DNA of 64,000 nt, taken from Cristatella mucedo (taxonomy: Eukaryota; Bryozoa; Phylactolaemata; Cristatellidae). The position numbers and the translations under genes were made by a program. Shown in pieces: positions 35,544-43,664 of this stretch (position 1 is the first letter of the stretch; each line of letters begins with the position of its first letter). The notes beneath the pieces are model-generated. The model searched no databases. It saw nothing but the letters and a program-made list of their open reading frames with translations, and was not told where the DNA came from. The stretch spans positions 458,001 through 522,000 of the forward strand of contig WPIO01000034.1 of NCBI GenBank assembly GCA_009760855.2. The letters are read 5' to 3'.

Positions 35544-38500
35544 AAAAAAAAGCTTCAAATCAAAGCTGTCTTGGAAAAAAGATTATATATATATATAATC
35601 TTTTTTCCAAGACAGCTTTGATTTAAAACTTTTTTTTAGGCCGACTGCGAGGCATTCACTACCACCATGTTACAAACTATAAACCTATATCTCTGCTGGG
35701 GCAGTTCATGAGCCGGTTGGTTTGCCTTACTCGGCGACCTGACTACCTAATTGTCTGACTATCCATCACTACCGCCCGCCATGTTGTCTAGAGAAAAATA
35801 TACGATTTTCGCTGCCTATTACGGTCAGTAGAACGTATCTAGCCAACGCTACCTCTGCTATTCTCTCAGCAAACTAGACAGCTGTTTCGGCTTGTCGAGT
35901 GCTAAGTATTGTGCAACTGCCTTGAGATGAACATTTCGCATGCTGCTAGAGTTTCAAGGCTTAGCACTATGTTGTACTCCTGGAGATGTGTATGCTCATT
36001 TACTCAATACATCTTCGGCTAAACACTTGCAGCAATAACAGCAGGTTAGCTGATTAAACACGCACACACACTTATATAGCGACAGAAGAGCCTTTACGGC
36101 TATCACCCAGGCTAGCGGTCTCGAGTAAGTCGGCTCTGGTCTGAACAGAAGGATGGTGGCCTTTTGGTCGCTAGATAGTCACCCGGCTGGCAGCACACGC
36201 TCCGTTTGTAAGGATCGGAGGAGGCCCTGGATGTACCCAAACCTGGATGTACCCAAACCTGGATGCAGTCAGCGTCTGCAACCTAGAGGACTAGCGTCAC
36301 TGGGTCTCGTACATCGAAATGGCGAGTACGCACACGCTGTCTTGCGAAAACCGTTCCCATGGATACGAGGAACGGATAGCAGAAACTTTGGGAGAAGTTT
36401 CCTCACACGGATTCGAGCAACATTATTAATTAATTAAATATTTAATATACAATTTTGTATTTAATTTTGTATTTAATATTTATAAAAATTAAAATTAATT
36501 GTAATTAATTAATAGAGGTCCCTCTAAAACACATTGGCTAGTAACGCTTCGCAGCACGTGCGTGCTTGACGGTATCTATCTTCATATATCCTAAAATTTG
36601 ATTTGACTCAAGTCACTCCTTGGATTGCATCGTCTGAACTCGAGACATTTTCAAATATGTCTCAGCAGTTCGCTCGTTTATCCGGCGTGACCTCGTTGGC
36701 ACAAACGCGTAAAGGTAGCACCGCTCTCCTGGGTCAAGTCAAGGTCAAACCACGCCACCTGTTTTTGCCTTGGCTGCCTCGACGTCGAGCGATTACAGCG
36801 AGCCTTAGTTTTCTGGAGTTCCTGCACTTGCTGACACGCTGTCAGGCTGGGGGGGGGGGAGCTTCCACAGGCGTCCTAGCAGACATACCGCCGCGATAGG
36901 CTGTGGGCGGGAGGCGGAAGACGGTGGGCGGGGTGCACAGGGCCAGCGTTGTGGCATCTGCTGTCTCAGGGCCTAAACAGTACAAGGTCACAGCGCAAGG
37001 TCGCAGCGCAAGGTCACATTGCAAGGAGAGCTCGGTAGGCCAGCCCGGTTGTTCTCAGCAGCGAAGCCATCAGCAGCAGCACCGCACCGCTCAACTACGA
37101 GATGGTCGCCGTCGCGGGCCTGCTAGACTGAGGGGCTAAGCTTTGCTAATACAGGACGCCGGTTGCCGCATGGAAATCGGGCGCTAATCTCGACTCAGGC
37201 TGCTGTTACGGTGGGGAGGCTTAAGGTACTTCGTGCCCTTTCCGCGTGCGTCGATCAAATCCTCTGCCCAGGCCCCTGCCTTTTTAAAGGCGGTGGCTTG
37301 CAATGGTGACCGACAGCCCCTCCTCTCTGGTCGTGCCAGTGCTGCCATCTTGGAGTTTCGGGAGTTTAGCATTCGCCAGTGCTAGTGCACCAAGCAAGAA
37401 CACCCCAGAGCTCCAGCTTTGGCCAATCGCTGTCACTTTCACAGTGCGCTCACAGCATTGAGGAAACTTCTTACTGCCCGACCTAGTAGCGGAGTCGCAG
37501 CACGCACCGCGGTCTCTTCGTTGCACACGTCAGTTACCTCTTCGCCATCGGGGCGGCCGGCATCATCTGAGTCACCATCTGCACCTTGACGCGCCCGCGG
37601 CGGCGATTGGGTAGAGTACACGCGCGGCTGCATCGGATCGGTAGGCGGCGCTCGCGCTACTACGTGCACGCTACGCGCCGTAGGCGCCGTCTAGCGGCGT
37701 CTTGTTTTAGCGTTCGCCGGAGTCCTCTTAAGTGGTCGGACCGCCGCCTGCCCCGTGGGGGGGGGCCGGCACGCGGAGACCGCTGGCCGCGAAATTAACA
37801 GTTCCTCGTGTAGAGCCTGGGCTCATCATCGCTTCCGCCCAAGAAGGCTCGCAACTCGCTGTAGCTGGCTGTAAGAATAATAATAATAATAATAATAAAA
37901 ATAATTCATTTGAATAGGCCCCTCAGAGACTGACGAGGACGTATGCTCGGGGATGGATCGCTTCGCGCGATGCGACTGTCCGCGACGATGTCGCAGATCG
38001 TGTCGGGTCGTCGACGCGACATGCTAAGAGACGCCCAAGGAATGCCTCCGCGTCGGGCGGCGTTCGCAATGAGGGGTAGACGAATCGCTTTTTTGCGGAT
38101 AGAAACGAGACCGAGTCTCCGTCGGCCACTCGAGAAAGCTCCAAAAAGCACCCAAAGCCTCTCGAGGTCGGCGCTGTCGCGCACGCAGAATCAAAGACGA
38201 TCCGACGATCTTGCCAAAGGCGAGGGCCGCCGCCGCGCAGCACGCCTCCGCAGCGGCGGCGGCGACCCTCTGCAAGGCACTCGGCAATGGGGGCAGACGC
38301 TGCGGCTGCCTCCGCCGTCGCCGCCGAAGGTGACGGCAGCCGCAGCGTCGCGTCGTGGGCACCGGCAGAACGACCGCGGCCTGCGCCGTCAGGAGGATCC
38401 CGACGGCTGGCGCAGGCAACGGCGGCGGCTGCGATTAATCAATCGCGCTCTGACGGACGCGAGCCGCGGCGGCGGAGGCGGCAGCGACAGGTGCACGCCG

Positions 38501-40169
38501 CCGCGCGGTCAGGGTTCCGGAAGCCGGGCGGACCTGCAGCAGCGGTCCGCCCGGCGGCGCGGCCGGCCGGCCCGGCTGCGCGGCCGGCGAGTTCCTCCGC
38601 TGGACGCACGCTGCGCGAGCCCGCCGGAAGCGGCATCGAACTTGCCGGCGCCCGAGCGGAGTAGCACGGTTCGCGTCGGCCGCGTTCGAGCGGACGCAGC
38701 TGAACGGCGAGCGGAGCGGCGCCGCCTTAGCCGCCGCTTAGCCGCCGCTCGCCACCGCCGCCATCCCTCGACGTCGCCGGCGCAAGAGCGGGGGCCGAGC
38801 TGGCCGCGACAGAGCGAGCTGGGGGCGTGCCGAGCGAGCCGCTCGCTCACAGCAGCGAGCCACAACTCGACAGCGAGCCTCAGTTTGACGGAACCAGCTC
38901 AAAAATTGACAGGCGCACCGTAAGCCGCTGCCTGTGGTCGCTATCGCTTTCGCAGCTACAGCCGCCGCCGCTCAGCGCCGCTTAGCGCCGCCCCGTACCT
39001 GTATCGCAGGCTTAACGTAATGTAAAAGTGCGATCCATTGACGGCTCTGTGAATCCGTAAAGCCGCGTGGATTTCGTGGGTTTTAGGCAGGAGAGCTTTC
39101 TAGGGAGCACTCAGAGGCCCAAGAAGTGAGTGTGGCTGAGTCAGCAGGACAGCCGAGGAAGCGAGCAGCCAGGCAGTACCAGCTCGGGACGGCTGGAAAA
39201 TATGTACCGCAGTCGGCAGCAGGAGAGAGTGGTTGCCACTGCGGAAGCTTCCGGCGGACGCGGGGATTTCCACAGTACACGACTAGCGGAGCAAAAGCTT
39301 CTGTCGCTAGAAGTCTTAAAGTGCAGACGTAGGCTGGGCTTCGCCGCGCCGGAAGGACGTGAGGGCACGTGATCATCGCACGAGGACGATGCACGAGGAC
39401 AAGTGGAGCCGGCGGCACTTTTAGTAATCCGCCGCCGCGATTTCGAGTCTCTAATCTTACACAAGCTTGAGGTGGCCAACGAGTACGAGCTCAGTTTAAT
39501 CGTCCTTCAGTTTAAGAATATTGGCCGACATCCAGGTTTGAATGCTTGCAAAAAAGTATTCAGTTTGCCAGTCATCATCACTGTAACAGATTCTGGGGTT
39601 TAAATGACGCATGCAGCTGGGTATCGTCAGCATCGAAGCGAAAGCCGATTTAATGCGCCCGTATCGCGTTTCCCAGAGGCCTCGGCATAATATATATGGA
39701 GACGAGCAGCGAACTGAGAACCGACCCTTGTGGAACGTCAGAAGTGACTGATCTGCTGGATGAGACGTGACCACGGCACGACATGGACTGAACACGATGG
39801 GACAAGCACGATTAGAACCACGCAAGTGAAACACTCGATCTTTATACTCCTGTCCCTCGCCTCTTCTTTTTCTCTACCTCTCCTCGCTCATTCTTCGCTC
39901 ATCCCGTCGTCTAGCTTCTCCCCGTCCGTCTGCGAAGCCATCTCTCTTGTCCATCTGCCTTCCCTCACTCGCTCATACTCTCTCTCTCTCCCTCTCTCTC
40001 TCACTCGCTCATGCTCTCTCTCTCTCCCTCTCACTCGCTCATACTCTCTCTCTCTCACTCGCTCATACTCTCTCTCTCACTCTCTCTCTCTCTCTCTCTC
40101 TCTTCATTTCCCCTCTCCCCATCTCTCTCTCGCTATTCTCTGTCTGTCTTTTTGTCTCTGGCTGCCTGC

Positions 40170-40204
<35 letters not shown>

Positions 40205-40207
40205 CCC

Positions 40208-40239
<32 letters not shown>

Positions 40240-42249
40240 TCACCCCCCTCTCCGCCTCTCTCTCTCTCTCTTCCTCTCCCCCTCTCTCTCTCCCTCTCTT
40301 TCTCTCTCCAATCGCCCGGACGCTGCGTCCGTAAGACTAGCTGCTCGTCCTCCCTCGACGCCTAACTCTTCGCCAATTAAAATTCCACCGAATGACATGC
40401 GGCGGCAATCCGGAGAATGCGCCGACGCGCTTGGCGCCGGCTCTGCTCTCAACTTTTGCAATGGCAACACAAGAGCCCGCGATCGCGTTACCTACGCTCT
40501 CTGCCCCTTCCCCGGACACCGCGGGAAGTCGCTCGCTCGCTCGCTCGCGCGCTCGCCCCCGAGTCAACAACGACCGCCTCGCTGCCCGCAGCGCCGGCCG
40601 CCGATGGCAGGCAAGCTGCGACTGCCAACCGCTGACAGTACAAACACGCGAACACGTGGGCGGCGCTTGCGCCGCCGCCGCCGCGTAGCCCTACGCGTCC
40701 CACACGCCGAGCAGCGGCTACGTATTAGCTTCCGCCGGCGCTCTTCTTCCGGGAGGGGGTGTGGCGAGACGCGTGCGTCACGGCGCTCCGGCGCTCCGGC
40801 AGAAGCGGCGGCTCGAGTCAAGCTGTCGCCCGCGTGTCGTCGCTTCCGCCCTTTCGCCACGCACCAAGGTGCGCGAACGCGTCGTCGCGGCGGGAGATAT
40901 GCCGTGCCGCGCTGCGTACTGTCGGCGGCCATGCCCGGACGGCGTGCGTCCCCGCTCTCGGGGCGTCGGCGACACTCGCAGGCGTCGGGCAATCATGTCC
41001 GCTCGGCGCGCGCTCTCGCGATCGGGGCTGCCCAGTCGACGGGCGTCTTTTAGTTTCCGCCGATCGCGCGGCCGCCACCCTTTCTGTCGAGTCTCAGCGG
41101 GACGCCAGTCTGCGGCACGTCGCCGGGCGACGTCGCGACCGCGTTCGGTTGAGAGGCGGCAGCCCACTTTCCCTTTCAAGCCTCTCCTCTCCCCCTCCAT
41201 TTGGGTGAGATAGCGCAGTCGCAGGCTCCGCCCAGCCGCAGCGCGCAGCAGCGCTGGCTCTTGCGCAGACGACGCTCCCCGAGCGTCGTCTGCCAGCGGC
41301 TGCGGTCGGCCGGTCGGTCGCGCGCGGTCGCTTCGCAGGTGCGAACGCGCGGCGGTCCGACGGCGGCGCTCGAAAAAGCCACTCTCTCGGCAGTCCTTCG
41401 TACCGAGCGCGCAGCCTTTGTCACCTCGCGTAATGGATACAGGCGGCGGCGGCGCGTTCGCGCTCTGGCGGCCCGGCCCACCCATACCGCTTCTTCGCCG
41501 GTGCGAAAGCTGCTGCTGCTGCGGCGGCGGCGGCGGCGGCGATACCGGTCCTGGCCAATAGGTTACCTGGTTGCTTATGGCCACGGCGATTATCGTTACG
41601 TTGAGCTTGCGCAGCAGGTCGGCCTGCCGCTTGGTCCGCTCCGGGTACCAGCTGGCGCCGTCCGTCACCAGTATGACGATGCGAGGCACGTCGCCGCCGC
41701 GGCGGCCCGCCGCTCCGGCGGCCAGCACGCCGGTGCGCACGAACTCGAGCGCCAGGTCGGTTCGCGTGCCGCCCGTCTTCTGGGCGATCCTGTTGACGGC
41801 GGCCTTGACCTCTTCGTTGCTTCTGAACGTGTCGAGGTTGAACCGCAGAGTGTAGTCGTCAGCGAACGACACCACGGCTACGCGCGTCTTGTCGGCGGAT
41901 ATCTCGAAGCCGTCGGTGAGGTTGGCCAGGAACTCGCGCTGCTTCCGGAAGTGCACCGGCCAAATGCTCGACGACTCGTCCATGACGACTACGAGGTCAG
42001 CGGGCTTGCCGGGGCACACTGGGAGGAAGAGCGAGCGCTCGGGATAAAAAAGCTCTCGGCGCTGTACAGATCGCGGCCGCCGGCAGACGACGGCAGCGCT
42101 TGGGGCTAGACGGCGGCCGCAGGGGTCGCTTCTGCGAAGGGTCCCGCTTCAGATCGCTCGCTGCCCACCTAAATCATCGATCGAGCAAGCATTTCACTGC
42201 TCGCTGAAGCTCACTTCACTCTCGCTCTCCTATCGCTCTCTCACTCTCA

Positions 42250-42280
<31 letters not shown>

Positions 42281-42289
42281 TCTCTCTCC

Positions 42290-42334
<45 letters not shown>

Positions 42335-42657
42335 AGTTCTCAGTCATTTTAACGATACAGCGTCACAACCACGCACACGAAAAGTGGCGGGGGCACCGTC
42401 GCCACCTTTCTCGGTCTGCTCGGCCGCCGCAACGCTCCCGCCGCCTACCTCTTTGTGAGAAGCCGCGTGCGTCGCTCACAGCCGAGGCCACCTGCAGCAG
42501 AAGGAGGAGCGCGTAGCTCAGTGCGCGTTAGTCGCTTCGGCAGCAGCAGCTCTGGACGCGGCGGCAGTGCACCGACATCAATGCGACATGCGGCGGCGGC
42601 GGCGCTCACCAGAGCCGTCAGAGTGAGCCGCAGTAGCATCATCCTCGTTGCCATCAT
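30783..42657 (-). CDS. Two-domain vWA protein gene (whole span, five exons)
   Basis: Gene model built by hand on the minus strand. Coding exons in order: 42657-42480 (tentative 3' border), 42018-41567, 32843-32699, 32585-31516 and 31022-30783. Exons 2 to 5 have GT and AG borders and matching phases (0/0, 1/1, 0/0). With the tentative exon 1 the coding length is 2085 nt, about 694 residues. Predicted order: signal peptide, vWA domain 1 (about residues 66-250), serine-rich linker (about 251-505), vWA domain 2 (about 508-692). vWA domains are Rossmann-like adhesion and ligand-binding modules, common in matrilins, collagen VI and other matrix proteins, so secretion and a matrix or adhesion role are inferred. 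No ortholog is recognised. The 8.7-kb intron 2 holds LINE, SINE and simple-repeat insertions. Unsure points are the exon 1 end, possible extra 5' exons, and whether exon 5 is really last. Confidence 0.72.
31516..32585 (-). CDS. vWA gene, exon 4: serine-rich linker and first half of vWA domain 2
   Basis: The acceptor ATTTCAG ends at 32586 and the donor is AAT/GTAAGT at 31515. The 1070 nt give one split codon plus 356 codons. The first roughly 250 codons form a Ser-, Arg- and Gly-rich stretch with no recognised fold, probably a flexible linker. Four cysteines lie shortly before the second domain. The second vWA domain starts RVDVAVVLGSIYQNP, then has IVESFVRETASSL, LRIALVPSG and a helix HLDYVREQVFARR like that of collagen VI or matrilin A-domains. 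The MIDAS residues are replaced: the DxSxS position reads GSIYQ. Linker homology is unknown, but a frame this long that is in phase at both ends supports coding. Confidence 0.75.
32699..32843 (-). CDS. vWA gene, exon 3: C-terminal end of vWA domain 1
   Basis: This is a 145-nt exon between a TTTTTATAG acceptor and a CCGG/GTGAGT donor. It encodes 48 residues starting IKWDEINAIATKPLERHAF and running through FEGLGQQLVSDLVDTTC. This is the typical end of a vWA domain: a helix, then the short strand before 'F.V..F..L', then the last helix and a closing cysteine. It joins in phase 0 to the end of exon 2, so AVAISNQ continues as IKWDEIN, which is what the family predicts. It leaves one base that pairs with the two-base start of exon 4. 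It is missed by simple ORF calling because of its size, and it is the key evidence that the two vWA regions 9 kb apart belong to one gene. Confidence 0.85.
33130..33965 (-). mobile_element. LINE family B, truncated copy inside the large vWA intron
   Basis: The minus strand matches the 3' part of the family B copy at 8460-11600: NLTSSLVLSRL.YCNSFLAGL, then LLHHFQPPRALRSLMDNKLA, SLLRETKSVGYRMRTESRLG, and the same 3' UTR with TGGCTTTGTGGAGTTAAAGA. Frameshifts are present. It lies on the same strand as the host gene. Confidence 0.87.
33966..35064. other. Intronic sequence with a CAG-rich patch
   Basis: Part of vWA intron 2. CAGCAG clusters lie at 34540-34630 (CAGCAGCAGCAAGCAGCAGC). Nothing else recognised. 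Confidence 0.5.
35065..35207 (+). mobile_element. tRNA-derived SINE, family B, decayed
   Basis: AAGGTGCTCCCTCTTCAGGA, CAGTGGGCGATACTTTGTTG, CACTGCAAGCAGGAGTGATT and GAAGGCTCTTCCGCAGCTAT. Confidence 0.65.
35229..35345 (-). mobile_element. LINE family A 3' tail fragment
   Basis: On the minus strand: AGATGTAAATGCCTAGAAAG, AGAGTGAGTTCCCTGAAAGT and an ATT-rich end. It lies between two SINEs. Confidence 0.75.
35376..35510 (+). mobile_element. tRNA-derived SINE, family A
   Basis: GCTGGTTTGTCCAGGTGTTT, AAGGTGCTCACCCTGAACAA, CCGAGGTCGTGGGCTCGAGT (B box), GTATATGTGAAGTGCCTGAA and GTTCTCCTAGGGTGGTATAC, ending in an (AT)n tail at 35511-35540. Confidence 0.8.
35541..35640. repeat. Nearly perfect 100-bp inverted repeat (hairpin)
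   Basis: The arm AATCAAAGCTGTCTTGGAAA and AAAGATTATATAT is followed immediately by its reverse complement ATATATAATCTTT and TTTCCAAGACAGCTTTGATT, with poly(A) and poly(T) outer ends. The stem is about 45 bp with few mismatches. It starts just after the (AT)n tail of a SINE. Confidence 0.85.
35641..36070. other. Unassigned intronic sequence
   Basis: No gene or repeat recognised. Confidence 0.5.
36071..36110 (-). mobile_element. SINE family B, 3' fragment
   Basis: On the minus strand: GGTGATAGCCGTAAAGGCTC and TTCTGTCGCTATATAAG, the diagnostic end of the family. Confidence 0.65.
36111..37872. other. Unassigned intronic sequence
   Basis: CCTGGATGTACCCAAA occurs two and a half times near 36225-36262. 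An AT-rich stretch lies at 36425-36515, and AAGGTCGCAGCGCAAGGTCA-type repeats near 36985-37025. GC content rises from about 36.8 kb. Confidence 0.45.
37873..37902 (+). repeat. (AAT)n microsatellite
   Basis: AATAATAATAATAATAATAA followed by AAATAATTC. Confidence 0.9.
37903..39039. other. GC- and CpG-rich intronic sequence without a supported gene
   Basis: Long overlapping open frames on both strands, up to 326 codons, are Arg/Ala/Gly-rich and arise from CGG/GCC-rich DNA. No domain was recognised. Confidence 0.45.
39040..39840 (-). mobile_element. LINE family B, decayed copy in the vWA intron
   Basis: The minus strand holds FASIQTWMSANILKLKDD (the segment just after the RT active site), GSVLSSLL-type residues in a shifted frame, and the family B 3' end with GGATTCACAGAGCCGTC. 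It is rich in stops and frameshifts. It is the third family B copy and is more diverged than 33130-33965. Confidence 0.75.
39955..40315 (+). repeat. CT-rich tract with CTCACTCGCTCATA units
   Basis: About 360 bp of pyrimidine-rich sequence. Within it CTCACTCGCTCATACTCTCT recurs four times, and there is a (TCTG)n run near 40168-40195. Confidence 0.95.
40316..41566. other. GC-rich part of vWA intron 2 next to exon 2
   Basis: The intron side of the exon 2 donor. Frames here are Arg-rich shadows. A (GGC)n run lies at 41518-41542. Confidence 0.5.
41567..42018 (-). CDS. vWA gene, exon 2: N-terminal three quarters of vWA domain 1
   Basis: This 452-nt exon follows a pyrimidine-rich acceptor (CTCTTCCTCCCAG) and ends at CAG/GTAACC, phase 0. 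It starts CPGKPADLVVVMDESSS: a beta strand ending in the MIDAS metal-binding motif DxSxS. Further on are strand RVAVVSF, the MIDAS threonine region GGTRTDLALEFVR, the strand RIVILVTDG carrying the MIDAS aspartate, and VTIIAVAISNQ. All three metal-site elements are intact, so Mg/Mn-dependent ligand binding is plausible. An alanine- and glycine-rich insertion (AAGAAGRRGG) lies between the threonine helix and the TDG strand. The open frame runs on past the donor, but there it turns into proline/glutamine and arginine low complexity, which I read as intron. The domain call is very secure. Confidence 0.9.
42228..42335 (+). repeat. (CT)n tract between vWA exons 1 and 2
   Basis: About 100 bp of CT dinucleotide in the proposed first intron; on the gene's strand it reads (GA)n. 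Confidence 0.95.
42480..42657 (-). CDS. vWA gene, probable exon 1: start codon and signal peptide
   Basis: The first ATG below the TATA box on the minus strand is at 42657. It opens a frame starting MMATRMMLLRLTLTALVSAA, with a basic residue, a leucine-rich core and then an alanine run, which is a good secretory signal peptide. A GTGAGC donor at 42479-42474 would end the exon with one extra base. This matches the two-base start of the vWA1 exon and completes a leucine codon. Another GTGAGC donor at 42609-42604 looks as good locally but leaves phase 0, so it would need one more small exon. The residues after the signal are proline- and arginine-rich with no known domain. The start is fairly well supported; the 3' border is a choice made on phase. 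Confidence 0.5.
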
Positions 42658-42806
42658 CGCGCGGCGCGTCGCAGACTTTGGTCGCACGATTCGCCTCGCT
42701 CTCAACTCGCGACCGTGCTGTCGAGCGGCTGAACAAACTAGTAGCGACAGCCCGTCTCAGAGCCAGCGAGACGCGATCGAGTGGCGCACGCGGCGCACGC
42801 GGCGGC

Positions 42807-42837
42807 TATATATAAGCGCCGCGTGCCGATGATGTCA
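42807..42837 (-). promoter_or_regulatory. TATA box and CRE-like site upstream of the vWA gene
   Basis: TATATATAA at 42807-42815 (TTATATATA on the minus strand) lies about 150 bp upstream of the proposed ATG at 42657. TGATGTCA at 42830-42837 (TGACATCA on the minus strand) is a CRE/ATF-type site about 15 bp further upstream. Spacing suits transcription starting near 42775. The TATA sequence is nearly symmetrical, so transcription the other way is possible. The surrounding DNA is very CpG-rich. Confidence 0.5.
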
Positions 42838-43470
42838 CGCGCTTCCTTGCGCGGCTTCCGATTTTTTGCCCGGAATACCGATGTCATCTGGCCTCTCGCC
42901 GCGCACACTCGGTCAATAATTGGAGCACCGCCTGTTAGATTAGGCATGCACCCCCCCCTACCTGAAGGCAGGTGAACTCTGGTTGGGCAGAGCGGTAGCT
43001 GCCGCCGCTCTGACTGGCAGGCCTCGCGTCCGTAGAGCGTGTACACATGCGTAAACACCTCGCAGACTTGCAGCGGTGGCAGCGGCGGCGATCTATCTCC
43101 GCGGTGGCAAGCGCGCCATTCCGGCTGCAGAGGAGCCCTGCGCCGCGTCGCGTCGCAATCTGCTCGCGAGAGCGAGGGGGCTGGCTGCCGTGGGGGCTGG
43201 CTGCACGAGCGCGCGCGCTACATCGACGCGGCTGCGCACGGCGCAGCCGCGCGGCCCGTTAGAGGATAGCGCGCGGAGAGCGTGCGCCGCCGGAGCGCCC
43301 GCCGGCTTTCGCTCTGGCGGCGTCGGAGACTCGGCGAGGCTACGTTTTGCAAGCGGGCGCGAGTGATCGGCGCGTCACTTTGCCGCGTCTCTGGCCGGCC
43401 TATGCGCCGCCGCGCGGCCTGCGAGCTAAGGCTCAGGCCAGAGACGCGAGCGCCCGCGTCCCAGCAGCTT
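42838..43470. other. CpG-rich upstream region of the vWA gene
   Basis: GC-rich, CpG-dense DNA with no recognised coding sequence. Regulatory function is inferred only from its position. Confidence 0.4.
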
Positions 43471-43618
43471 CGAGCTGGTTTAGCCCGGCGGTTTTAAGGC
43501 GCTCGCCCCGAACAAGGTTTGCCCGAGGTAGTGGGCTCGAGCCCTGCGGCATATGCGAAGCGCCAGAATAGAGATTACGTTCTCTTAGGGTGCTACGCAA
43601 ATGAATTATATTTATGTA
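43471..43618 (+). mobile_element. tRNA-derived SINE, family A (best copy)
   Basis: GCTGGTTTAGCCCGGCGGTT (A-box region), AAGGCGCTCGCCCCGAACAA, GAGGTAGTGGGCTCGAGCCC (B-box region), CATATGCGAAGCGCCAGAAT, AGAGATTACGTTCTCTTAGG and GTGCTACGCAAATGAATTAT. The head is tRNA-like. The body from AAGCGCC onward resembles the LINE family A 3' end. Confidence 0.82.
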
Positions 43619-43627
43619 TTTATTCGA

Positions 43628-43664
<37 letters not shown>
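43628..43664 (+). repeat. (GGC)n trinucleotide repeat
   Basis: About 11 uninterrupted GGC units just after the SINE. Confidence 0.95.

Noticed and set aside
37943-38923. 326-codon Arg/Ala-rich plus-strand frame
   Set aside because: Long frames occur on both strands in this GC-rich block. There is no domain, and composition follows CGG/GCC repeats. It lies within the vWA intron, antisense.
40778-41566. C-terminal 263 codons of the 413-codon frame containing vWA1
   Set aside because: After AISNQ the frame becomes Pro/Gln and Arg low complexity. The GTAACC donor at 41566, with exact continuation of the domain in the 32699-32843 exon, shows that this part is intron.
41201-42109. 302-codon plus-strand frame
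   Set aside because: It is antisense to the well-supported vWA1 exon; its length reflects the constrained codons on the other strand.
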